DNA of 64,000 nt from Rhizobium esperanzae (lineage in GTDB: Bacteria > Pseudomonadota > Alphaproteobacteria > Rhizobiales > Rhizobiaceae): assembly GCF_014197615.1 (NCBI RefSeq), contig NZ_JACIFY010000004.1:248001-312000 (forward strand). Reading direction: 5' to 3'. The notes under the pieces were generated by a model. That model made no database searches and was not told the origin of the DNA. It saw only the letters and a list, made by a program, of their open reading frames with translations. Within the stretch, counting starts at the first letter, position 1; the number at the start of each line of letters is the position of its first letter. Positions 51,817 through 58,573 of the stretch are shown here, one piece after another. Position numbers and translations under genes: made by a program.

Positions 51817-51845
51817 ATAATGATATCGATTTACAAATTTGTCAA
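51817..51845 (-). promoter_or_regulatory. Main leftward early promoter with repressor operator
   Basis: Minus-strand TTGACA (51845-51840), 17-nt spacer, CATTAT (51822-51817). The palindrome ACAAATTTGT (51833-51842) covers the -35. It ends 3 nt before the repressor ATG, so one bound dimer could block early transcription and adjust repressor synthesis. A weak rightward promoter (TTGCCA 51801, TATCGA 51824) overlaps it. Confidence 0.75.
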
Positions 51846-51848
51846 AGT

Positions 51849-52499
51849 ATGGCGGCCATTATGTCTTCACGCGGCACCCCCTCCAGATCGCGCTTCGCGC
51901 AGATGCTTGCGGCCGAGCAGATCAAGCGCGGCCAGACAGATCGCGAGGTGGCGGAAAACCATGGCTGGCTGCAGCAGACGTTCAGCCGGTGGAAGCTTGG
52001 AAGCCTGCCGCGGCAGCATATGTTCGCATCGATCGCCAACTTCCTGGAAACAGATGAGAACGCCGTGCGAGAGATGGTCGAGGAAGCGCAGGAAAGCGCC
52101 GCATCGACGAAACTGCCAAACGTGGCAGCATTCAACGCTGCCCGGGTCTATGGCCGGGTGACGGATCGCAAAGACGGGAAGTATGTCTTCGACGCGTTCA
52201 ACAAAGGCCGCAAGCGCATCCCCGATGGACGCTATGCCATCTTGATCGATACAAAGATCATGGAGCCGGCGCTGCCGGTCGGCACCAAGGCGTGGCTGGA
52301 TCCGGCAATCTGGCCTGCGCCAGGCAACGAAGTGCTGGCCCACACCAAGGGCGGAGCCGCATGGATCGGCCGGCTTGTTGGCGTGTCCGGCACGTCCGCA
52401 GAGATCGAGCGCTATGCCGCTGCCGGCCGGGAGACGATGACAGTGCGAGATGTTGAGGCGGTGCATGTCATCGTCCTTTCCGAGCGGTTGGCGTCATAG
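51849..52499 (+). CDS. Phage repressor with HTH and catalytically dead S24-like domain
   Basis: 216 residues. HTH at about 28-50 (TDREVAENHGWLQQTFSRWKLG). The C-terminal half has the LexA/CI dimerisation fold (DGRYAILIDTKIMEPALPVGTKAWLDP), but the catalytic Ser position holds Ile137 and the Lys position holds Gly174, so self-cleavage is not expected. No ribosome site precedes ATG 51849; a leaderless mRNA, as for lambda cI, is possible. It lies divergently from the early operon with the operator between them, so it is the likely owner of the ACAAATTTGT sites. Confidence 0.8.
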   Translation: MAAIMSSRGTPSRSRFAQMLAAEQIKRGQTDREVAENHGWLQQTFSRWKLGSLPRQHMFASIANFLETDENAVREMVEEAQESAASTKLPNVAAFNAARVYGRVTDRKDGKYVFDAFNKGRKRIPDGRYAILIDTKIMEPALPVGTKAWLDPAIWPAPGNEVLAHTKGGAAWIGRLVGVSGTSAEIERYAAAGRETMTVRDVEAVHVIVLSERLAS

Positions 52500-52513
52500 T
52501 GCGCATTTTATGC

Positions 52514-52529
52514 TTGACAAATTTGTGAA
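52514..52529 (+). promoter_or_regulatory. ACAAATTTGT operator behind the repressor gene
   Basis: TTGACAAATTTGTGAA, 14 nt after the repressor stop. TTGACA reads rightward; a weak -10 (GTAGAC) stands at 17 nt. It would drive the structured segment at 52537-52680. Confidence 0.6.
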
Positions 52530-52536
52530 GTGTTTG

Positions 52537-52680
52537 GTAGACACAACACGTCGCTGTGGTGGCGACAAGGAAATCCGGGTTCTGACGAGCGTCAGCTAGT
52601 CTCCTCCCCGAGATAGTACGCGCCCATTCCCCAAGCCGATAATCAGGTGGTGCTGGCCTTCGGGTCGGCTTGGTGGAATT
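52537..52680 (+). ncRNA. Possible small structured RNA
   Basis: No gene in this 185-nt gap. Three successive hairpins: GTCGC/GCGAC (52550-52566), CTGACG/CGTCAG (52582-52595) and CCAAGCCGA/TCGGCTTGG (52631-52673). They follow the TTGACA operator-promoter. No T-run is seen at the end, so the RNA limit is unknown. Confidence 0.35.
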
Positions 52681-52684
52681 TGGT

Positions 52685-52972
52685 TTATGAGTGCCGAAAT
52701 CTGTGCTCCCAATAAATAGCTCGCTCGGGATGTGCCTCCGCAGATCCATGCCCCCTCTCAATTTCAAGGAGGAGCTTTCTAGCTGTTGCTGCTGCAGAAA
52801 AATGAGCTGACAGTAGTTCAATCGGATACCCGGGTGTCTGCGCGGCAAAAACCATAAGACGCCTTAGCGCCGCATCAATTTCACCAGAGCTATTGGCTCG
52901 CTTGTACGGAGACGCCAACCCCGGACCATCTGCAGTCATGCCCTTGATTTCTGCGAAACTAAATTTTTCCAT
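52685..52972 (-). CDS. Unknown protein
   Basis: 95 residues; helical, with charged and Ala-rich stretches (GEIDAALRRLMVFAAQTP, AAATARKLLLEIERGHG). GAGGAGAC cassette before ATG 52972. It follows the terminator at 53111-53170 on the same strand. No family recognised. Confidence 0.6.
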   Translation of the reverse strand: MEKFSFAEIKGMTADGPGLASPYKRANSSGEIDAALRRLMVFAAQTPGYPIELLSAHFSAAATARKLLLEIERGHGSAEAHPERAIYWEHRFRHS

Positions 52973-53110
52973 GCTGGTCTCCTCTTCTATGGTGGTTGGT
53001 TCTGGCTCGCCGCAAGTAGGAACTGGTTTGCGTATCTCGGGTGGCAGCGAGAAGTGGTTTACTGACAGGCGCTTTAGATATGGTTTGCGCTCTGGCTTTG
53101 GCCAGTCAGC

Positions 53111-53170
53111 AAAAGGTTGGCGGGGCGGCGATCGTCATTTGGGCCACGTGACGACGCTGGCCGCCCCGCC
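53111..53170 (-). terminator. Long hairpin terminator behind the 53176 gene
   Basis: An 11-bp perfect stem GGCGGGGCGGC / GCCGCCCCGCC (53119-53129 with 53160-53170) with further inner pairing (ATCGTCA / TGACGA), then AACCTTTT on the minus strand. Begins 6 nt behind the stop. Confidence 0.65.
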
Positions 53171-53175
53171 ATGGC

Positions 53176-54108
53176 TTAGCCCATGCAGGCTCGCCATTCT
53201 GCATAAAGCATCCGCAACAGCCGCTTCTCGGTATAGCGCTTCGCGCGGTTCGCGGCGTGCAGCGTGTAGCTGTCTTTGCCAGTCTTACTTTCCTTGATGG
53301 CCGTGCCGCACTTATGCGGCAAGCGTTCGGCCTCATAACGGGCGCGCTCGGCGAACACGCACTGCAATTCCGTGTATTCAGGATTGGAGCGGATCTCCTC
53401 GCCGAAGACCGGGCGGAACTTGCCCATGGACAAGATCAGGCTGTTGCCGACGTTCCACATGACCGATCGGCGCGTCTTGCTGTAGCCCTCGACGATCCAG
53501 TCTTCCGCCGTGGCACCTTTGCCTGGCGCGCCCTGCCGATGACCGTTTAGGACGGCAAGCCCCATGCGCTTCCAAAGCGCCGATACCGACTTGAAGTCGC
53601 CGACCGAATAGAACTCGCCAGTTTCCTTGCCGTAGCCGCTGGCCTCGCCGATGATGCAGGCTAGCGACAGATCACCGAAGCCCTTGATGCCCTTGGCCCA
53701 TGCGTAGATCGGTAGCGTTTTGACTGACTTGACGAGATGCTTCTCGTATTCTGACTGCTGCTTGTCGAGCACTTCGAGTGCCGCGATGTAGGGCGAAAGC
53801 ATGCCTCGCAGTTGATGCGCTTCATCCTTCATTGCATCAGACCACGCAGATGCGGCCTGTTCTTTGTCGCCGTCGAAGAGACGGCGCAGACTGGCCTGTC
53901 CCTGCAGGATGAGCTTCGTTCTCGCCCGTATCATGTCTTGCCGCAGGCGGTAGAAGTAAAGCACCTGCTCGATAGCATCGTGGTGACGGACGTTAGTTGT
54001 GAATGGTTCCCGGCGCAGCGAGATAGATATGGGAGACGTGTGACTCGTGGCCGCGTCAGGAATTTGGATTGCCGCGCAAAGTGCCGCTGGCGAAAGGGTC
54101 ATATTCAT
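53176..54108 (-). CDS. Phage protein with IS110/transposase-20-like C-terminal domain
   Basis: 310 residues from ATG 54108 behind AGGAGACAACA. The C-terminal half resembles the helix-hairpin-helix domain of IS110-type transposases: LPIYAWAKGIKGFGDLSLACIIGEAS, then F-K-S-V-S-A-L-W-K-R-M-G-L, and the tail (YGKTRRSV-like SKTRRSVMWNVGNSLI). The N-terminal DEDD catalytic part of those transposases is not evident. Probably a DNA-binding protein adopted by the phage; the role is unknown. Confidence 0.65.
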   Translation of the reverse strand: MNMTLSPAALCAAIQIPDAATSHTSPISISLRREPFTTNVRHHDAIEQVLYFYRLRQDMIRARTKLILQGQASLRRLFDGDKEQAASAWSDAMKDEAHQLRGMLSPYIAALEVLDKQQSEYEKHLVKSVKTLPIYAWAKGIKGFGDLSLACIIGEASGYGKETGEFYSVGDFKSVSALWKRMGLAVLNGHRQGAPGKGATAEDWIVEGYSKTRRSVMWNVGNSLILSMGKFRPVFGEEIRSNPEYTELQCVFAERARYEAERLPHKCGTAIKESKTGKDSYTLHAANRAKRYTEKRLLRMLYAEWRACMG

Positions 54109-54510
54109 TGTTGTCTCCTCTGGGTTGCGGTGTGGTGGCTGCCTGGCATCCGTCCTATGGGTTTCATTCAGTGGCTGGACAGGCAGTATTTGGTAAGAGT
54201 GGCGGAGCGAACCCGCCAAACCGCCTGTTTCGTGGCAGCCCCATTTGCGACCGACCCATCAACTGGGAAACTAGGTAATCGGTCCAAGCGCTCAGGCTCA
54301 TTCGTATGCGGCGGTATCGCTTGGCCGCCGCAGTTAGTGTTGCTTGTCGGCGCGCTCCATTTCTGGATATCCGCCGCTAAATTGGCACCGACAAGCAAAA
54401 AGGTAGCAGACCGGCGACGCGACATTGGTTACCGTGCCCGCAAAGGCCGATCTGCAAAGGATTGGGCGGCGCGCGAGTGACAGTCTCGGGTGACACGCCG
54501 CCCACCGAGG
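54109..54510. other. 402-nt gap with inverted repeats, no confident gene
   Basis: TTGCTTGTCGG / CCGACAAGCAA (54340-54350 with 54388-54398, 11 bp) and GCGGCG / CGCCGC (54309-54314 with 54326-54331). Frames exist on both strands (minus 54168-54425, plus to 54480), but neither has a ribosome site. A structured RNA is more likely than a protein gene. Confidence 0.4.
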
Positions 54511-55110
54511 TTACACCTCGGAATTGAAGGCGTCGTCCTTCATGCGCTCGATCTCTTTCAGATTAAGCGACTGATGAATTGGCATATTGTCGCGAGAACA
54601 GGCGATGATCTTCTCAAGCCAGCGGGCAGTCCGAACCATCGTCGAGCCCTGCGCGCGATAATGCGCCTCGGCGGCGCGCAGCTGGTCCGGAGTGGCCTGT
54701 CCGAGCAGGAACTCGCCGCCGTTGCCGTCTTTGATTTTGAAGAGGTAGAGGCCGGTGAGCGTAACGGCGAAGCGCTTGAACGCTGCGTTGCTGGCCTTAA
54801 CAGATGCCGCGCTCTGCGGAGTGAATACGACCGGCGCATCGTTTGCGACTTCAGCCGTGGGCACATGAACCGTGCCGATATCATCGCCGCGCTTCACTTT
54901 GGCGTTGTCTTGGTGATGAAAGCCAGCAACAATAGTGGTCGCGGCGATGCGGAAGGCGTCTTCATGAAGAGCTGGCCGCTTGCGGATCTCCAGGATCAAC
55001 GCCTCAATAGCGGCCTCTGAATTCCGGCCAGCATCATCATAGATGCGTTGTCCGGCAGAGCGGATGCTTTCGCTTCTGGCTCCAGTCACTCGTCTTGCTG
55101 TCGCGTTCAT
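54511..55110 (-). CDS. Unknown protein
   Basis: 199 residues from ATG 55110, with GAGGAGAC directly upstream. Charged alpha/beta protein (RIYDDAGRNSEAAIEALILEIRKRP, FAVTLTGLYLFKIKDGNGGEFLLGQATPDQLRAAEAHYRAQGSTM). First gene leftward from the CI region, so possibly under CI control. No family recognised. Confidence 0.6.
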   Translation of the reverse strand: MNATARRVTGARSESIRSAGQRIYDDAGRNSEAAIEALILEIRKRPALHEDAFRIAATTIVAGFHHQDNAKVKRGDDIGTVHVPTAEVANDAPVVFTPQSAASVKASNAAFKRFAVTLTGLYLFKIKDGNGGEFLLGQATPDQLRAAEAHYRAQGSTMVRTARWLEKIIACSRDNMPIHQSLNLKEIERMKDDAFNSEV

Positions 55111-55704
55111 GTCGTCTCCTCGTGGTGGTGTGGTAAGCCTGCCGCGCTTCATAGGCGGATTTCGGGTGAAGGGTGGCGGCAGGCTATTGGTGTTGAGAAC
55201 GGCGGCGCAGCAGCGATGGTTTGCAAAATCTCGATGGCTGCCGCTCTCAATGGGTTGTGGGTCGCGATTGATGTTTGGTTTTCGCGGCACATGTGGCTCC
55301 CCACATGTCACAGCGTTTTGCCGTCACATCTGAGGAGCTGGGGCTTCATGTCCCAGCCTCATCTTCTTCTCGGCGGATCGCGGCCTTTCGCCGCTACTCT
55401 TCTTCTGTCGTGGTCTTTCTTAAGTGGCCGCATTGTCGTCATTCTCCAAATGGGGTTGTCGAGAATAATGTTTTGTCCGTTGGCGCTTTGCCCTGCCTCC
55501 GGTTGTACTTTGCTTTTTAACTCGCCTACAATCTTCTGCCTTCGATCAATGCCAGCATCGAGTTCCTCCTTTGCTGACCCTGTCTGCGGCGCCCTGTTTG
55601 TTTGCCGGTTTATTGGTATAGGTTATCGGTTTATAGGTCAACAGAAATTTGTTGAAGCTATAGCTATTTTCTGATAACTGATTGAAAAAATAAGGGATAA
55701 ATTT
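55111..55704. promoter_or_regulatory. Control region left of the CI gene
   Basis: 594 nt without a convincing gene. At 55611-55641 the repeats GGTATAGG, GGTTAT and TTTATAGGTCA form an operator-like cluster. On the minus strand TTGACC (55641-55636) and TATACC (55620-55615) give a possible leftward promoter with a short 15-nt spacer. TTGAAG (55652) with GATAAC could serve CI itself. Confidence 0.5.
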
Positions 55705-56445
55705 ATGAGCAAGTTGTCTGATTATCTTACGGCCCGAGCGGCCGAGCTAAATATTTCGCAAACCACCCTCGCAGAAACAGTCGGCATGTCGCAGCCGAGT
55801 ATAAGTGATTTGTTTAACGGCCTGACAGCGTCTCCCCGCAAGTGGCGTGAGATAGCAGACGCGCTGCAGACGCCGCACGAAAAGATGCGCGATCTGATGA
55901 TTGAAGCTGGGCGCGATGGCGGCAAGCCAACGCGACTTCCCCGATCAGTGACGCGCTTGCCGATCGACGAACTCACTCGTCGAGATCCATATGAACCGAA
56001 CGCTACGATAGACCCAGGCGTCAAAATCCCCGCAGCCAGCCGATACGGAAGGATGTTGCCCGTGTTGGGCGAGGCTGTAGGCGGTAGCGACGGAGAGTAT
56101 ACGTTCAACGGCCAGGTGCTGGATTATGTCGCCTGCCCGCCCTCACTGGCCAACGTGTTAAATGCCTATGCAGTTTGGATAGACGGCGAGTCGATGTACC
56201 CCCGATTCCGATCTGGAGAGCTGGCATATGTCCATCCGGGCCTACCAGCACGGCGCGGCGACGACGTAATCGTGCAGATACGCGCACGAGAAGAAGACAT
56301 GCCGCCGAGGGGATTTGTCAAAGAATTTATAGGGTGGGCCAGCGATCATCTGGTGCTGCATCAATTTAATCCCGAATCACAACTCAAATTCCCGCGGTCG
56401 ATGGTGGTATCGGTGCATCCAATAGTTATGTCCGGAAAATATTGA
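55705..56445 (+). CDS. CI-type repressor, HTH plus active S24 peptidase
   Basis: 246 residues. XRE helix-turn-helix at about 17-40 (ISQTTLAETVGMSQPSISDLF). S24 self-cleavage domain with Ser163 in DGESMYPRF and Lys206 in GFVKEFIG, and a possible cleavage segment around LGEAVGG (121-127). Should be inactivated by RecA-stimulated self-cleavage after DNA damage. AAGGGA lies before ATG 55705. TATAGG-type repeats flank the gene on both sides. Confidence 0.9.
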   Translation: MSKLSDYLTARAAELNISQTTLAETVGMSQPSISDLFNGLTASPRKWREIADALQTPHEKMRDLMIEAGRDGGKPTRLPRSVTRLPIDELTRRDPYEPNATIDPGVKIPAASRYGRMLPVLGEAVGGSDGEYTFNGQVLDYVACPPSLANVLNAYAVWIDGESMYPRFRSGELAYVHPGLPARRGDDVIVQIRAREEDMPPRGFVKEFIGWASDHLVLHQFNPESQLKFPRSMVVSVHPIVMSGKY

Positions 56446-56446
56446 T

Positions 56447-56494
56447 CGGTTATAGGAATCGGTATTGACATTCTATAGCCTATAGTCCTATAAA
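56447..56494 (+). promoter_or_regulatory. Rightward promoter with TATAGG-type operators
   Basis: TTGACA at 56465-56470, 18-nt spacer, TATAAA at 56489-56494: the best sigma-70 promoter in the right part of the phage. Covered by GGTTATAGG (56449), TTCTATAGCCTATAG (56471) and CCTATAA (56487). It should control the small genes, excisionase and integrase. Confidence 0.75.
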
Positions 56495-56539
56495 TCTCCT
56501 CACAGCCGCACCTTGGCTGGCACCACTGAGGAGACAACA

Positions 56540-56740
56540 ATGTTGGACAGAAGAATTCTTCAGCATGATGAGGACTATGCGCCGGTGGCTATTGCAGCTG
56601 GCAGCGCCGAGCCATTTCGCAAGCCTGACCACAAAGCCAAACGCCACCCGAAGCCGCGCAATGTAGATTGCCGCGGCCGTTTTGCGTTGCGCCATCAGAA
56701 GCCTGGCCGTGCGCTCGCCGAGATCGGCGGTGACGAATGA
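56540..56740 (+). CDS. Small basic protein
   Basis: 66 residues from ATG 56540, behind GAGGAGACAACA. Basic centre (FRKPDHKAKRHPKPRNVDCRGRF). First gene behind the rightward promoter, the position of a Cro- or antirepressor-like protein, but no HTH is visible. Confidence 0.6.
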   Translation: MLDRRILQHDEDYAPVAIAAGSAEPFRKPDHKAKRHPKPRNVDCRGRFALRHQKPGRALAEIGGDE

Positions 56741-56841
56741 CCCTGAAAGACTTCATCAAAGACTTGATCGGCGCCGTCTCGGCCGGATCATTCGTAGCGG
56801 CCGTCTCCATCTGGCTGCCGTACGTCGTGCAGCACCACTAA
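56737..56841 (+). CDS. 34-residue membrane peptide
   Basis: ATGA overlap with the previous gene. Short helical start (TLKDFIKDLIG) and a hydrophobic segment (AVSAGSFVAAVSIWLPYVV), ending in HH. Too short for family recognition. Confidence 0.5.
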   Translation: MTLKDFIKDLIGAVSAGSFVAAVSIWLPYVVQHH

Positions 56842-56869
56842 CCCACACCACATCAGAGGAGACTGAACA

Positions 56870-57889
56870 ATGGCCAAGCGCGCCACCAAGAATGCTGCCG
56901 TCGATTCGGCAGAGGCATCAACCGCACTCACAACCTTCAAGGGCTTCGGCAAGGACTGGAAGTGCCGCGACTATCAATACCAGCTCGGCAAGACTTATGA
57001 GCACGCCGGCAGCGTCGTTCGTTGCGCCGGTGGCGGCTTTCACTCCTGCGAGATGCCGCTCGACGTGCTGAATTATTATCCGCCGAACACGAGCCGATTT
57101 GCTGAAGTCATCGCCGATGGCGCGATCGACAAGGGCAGCGATGACGACGACAGCAAGCTGGCCTCGGCCAAGATCACGATCAATGTTGAGTTGTCGCTTG
57201 GCGAGCTGACGAGAAGAGCCGTTCGGTGGGTCGCCGACATGGCCAAGAAACAAGGCAACGGTCAGCACACAACGGGCAACTACGGCCATGCCTCGGCGGC
57301 GGGTTACCGCGGCCATGCCTCGGCGGCGGGTTACCGCGGCCATGCCTCGGCGGCGGGTTACCGCGGCCATGCCTCGGCGGCGGGTGACGGCGGCCATGCC
57401 TCGGCGGCGGGCAACGGCGGCCATGCCTCGGCGGCGGGTGACGGCGGCCATGCCTCGGCGGCGGGTGACGGCGGCCATGCCTCGGCGGCGGGTTACCGCG
57501 GCCATGCCTCGGCGGCGGGTGACGGCGGCCATGCCTCGGCGGCGGGCAACGGCGGCCATGCCTCGGCGGCGGGTGACGGCGGCCATGCCTCGGCGGCGGG
57601 TGACGGCGGCCATGCCTCGGCGGCGGGTTACCGCGGCCATGCCTCGGCGGCGGGTGACGGCGGCCATGCCGAAGTTAAAGGCACGTGCGCTGTCGCGCAC
57701 GCGCCAGGAGTTGGTGGGATGGCGACGGCAGTGGCTGGAAGCGCGATCAGCCTCGCATATCACGATGAAAGCGTCTGGCCGCCGAAGTTGATTGCGGTTC
57801 GGTCGTCGATGGTCGGCGAGAACGGCATCGAGGCCGGCAAGAAATACCGCCTGACGAAGGCCGGAGAGTTCGAAGCCGTCGAAGATTAA
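56870..57889 (+). CDS. DUF7666-like protein with GHASAAG nonapeptide repeats
   Basis: 339 residues. The N-terminal domain (about 20-120) has the DUF7666-like pattern: FKGFGKDWKCRDYQYQLGK, then CAGGGFHSCEMPLDVLNYY. From about 138 to 270 there are 14 full nonapeptide repeats (GHASAAG plus YR, DG, NG or NY) and one degenerate copy, then a C-terminal domain (SISLAYHDESVWPPKLIAVRSS). Period nine with Gly/Ala suggests a beta-solenoid. GAGGAGAC cassette before ATG. Confidence 0.8.
   Translation: MAKRATKNAAVDSAEASTALTTFKGFGKDWKCRDYQYQLGKTYEHAGSVVRCAGGGFHSCEMPLDVLNYYPPNTSRFAEVIADGAIDKGSDDDDSKLASAKITINVELSLGELTRRAVRWVADMAKKQGNGQHTTGNYGHASAAGYRGHASAAGYRGHASAAGYRGHASAAGDGGHASAAGNGGHASAAGDGGHASAAGDGGHASAAGYRGHASAAGDGGHASAAGNGGHASAAGDGGHASAAGDGGHASAAGYRGHASAAGDGGHAEVKGTCAVAHAPGVGGMATAVAGSAISLAYHDESVWPPKLIAVRSSMVGENGIEAGKKYRLTKAGEFEAVED
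57278..57685 (+). repeat. 27-bp in-frame tandem repeat array
   Basis: About 15 copies of a 27-bp unit (GGCCATGCCTCGGCGGCGGG plus seven variable bases) without spacers. The five-unit block DG-NG-DG-DG-YR occurs twice in a row, showing a recent 135-bp duplication. The reading frame is kept throughout. Confidence 0.95.
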
Positions 57890-57989
57890 GAATTGCCCGA
57901 CGGGCAATGGGCGCGGTCGGTGACGGTGGCTGCAACTTTCGTTTCCGTGCCGCGCCCTAACCATTCACCACCACGAGAAGGAGACAACC

Positions 57990-58247
57990 ATGACGACCAA
58001 AAGAAGACAGAAGCCAGCCAACAACAACCGCCCGCAGCCGACGCGGCCCAGCAATTACGAGTTCATGCCGTACACCGGGACCGGCACGGAAGTCGTCGAC
58101 GATCTGACCACGGGCACGGTACCAAGCTGGCGGCTGATGCAGATCGCGCGCTGGCATGATGCCAAGCACGCCGGCCGCAACGGGCGGATAGCCAATATGC
58201 TGCGTGCCGTGGCAGGGATGCAGGATGATGCGAGGGCTGCGGCGTGA
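57990..58247 (+). CDS. Small unknown protein
   Basis: 85 residues from ATG 57990 (GAAGGAGACAACC upstream). Basic disordered start (TTKRRQKPANNNRPQP), then a small helical domain (WRLMQIARWHDAKHAGRNGRIANMLRAVAG). Its stop overlaps the excisionase GTG. Confidence 0.6.
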   Translation: MTTKRRQKPANNNRPQPTRPSNYEFMPYTGTGTEVVDDLTTGTVPSWRLMQIARWHDAKHAGRNGRIANMLRAVAGMQDDARAAA

Positions 58248-58573
58248 CACGCCAGCCAGCGAACGACAACAAGCCGGCGGGGAGCGTTTATACGCTCTCC
58301 GAGGCAGCCGACCACCTCCGCCTCACAACGAGAGGCGTCGCCAAGATAGCGAAGCAGCACGGCCTTTGCATGGTGCGAGGCCGTGACATACTACTGACCG
58401 ACAACGACATTGAAGCTATAAAGGATGTACTTCGATGCCCCTCAAACTCTACAAGCGTGGTAAAGTCTGGTGGATCACCGGCACCGTCCATGGACAGGCT
58501 ATCCGAGAGTCTACGCGAGCTCACGACAAAGAAGTCGCGGAAGCGATCAGGATCAAACGCGAAGCGGGCCTAG
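58244..58573 (+). CDS. xis: Excisionase-like HTH protein
   Basis: 109 residues from GTG 58244 (GTGA overlap, GAGGG upstream). MerR/Xis-type winged helix at about 14-62 (YTLSEAADHLRLTTRGVAKIAKQHG, RGRDILLTDNDIEAIK). Directs the integrase to excision. Its last 46 codons overlap the integrase gene in another frame (139 nt). Begins with a PANDN motif. Confidence 0.75.
   Translation: MTRQPANDNKPAGSVYTLSEAADHLRLTTRGVAKIAKQHGLCMVRGRDILLTDNDIEAIKDVLRCPSNSTSVVKSGGSPAPSMDRLSESLRELTTKKSRKRSGSNAKRA

Noticed and set aside
53812..54480. 222-codon plus-strand frame
   Set aside because: Its first half runs antisense through the IS110-like gene and no ribosome site or family supports it; the last part is described only as gap sequence.
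57278..57685. Regular 27-bp repeats that could suggest a CRISPR array
   Set aside because: No unique spacers; the units are contiguous, in frame and encode GHASAAG repeats.
56918..57964. Long frames opposite or shifted to the repeat gene (RRRGMAAVT and MPRRRVTAA repeats)
   Set aside because: They arise from the 27-bp period, which keeps all frames open; they lack ribosome sites and conserved ends.
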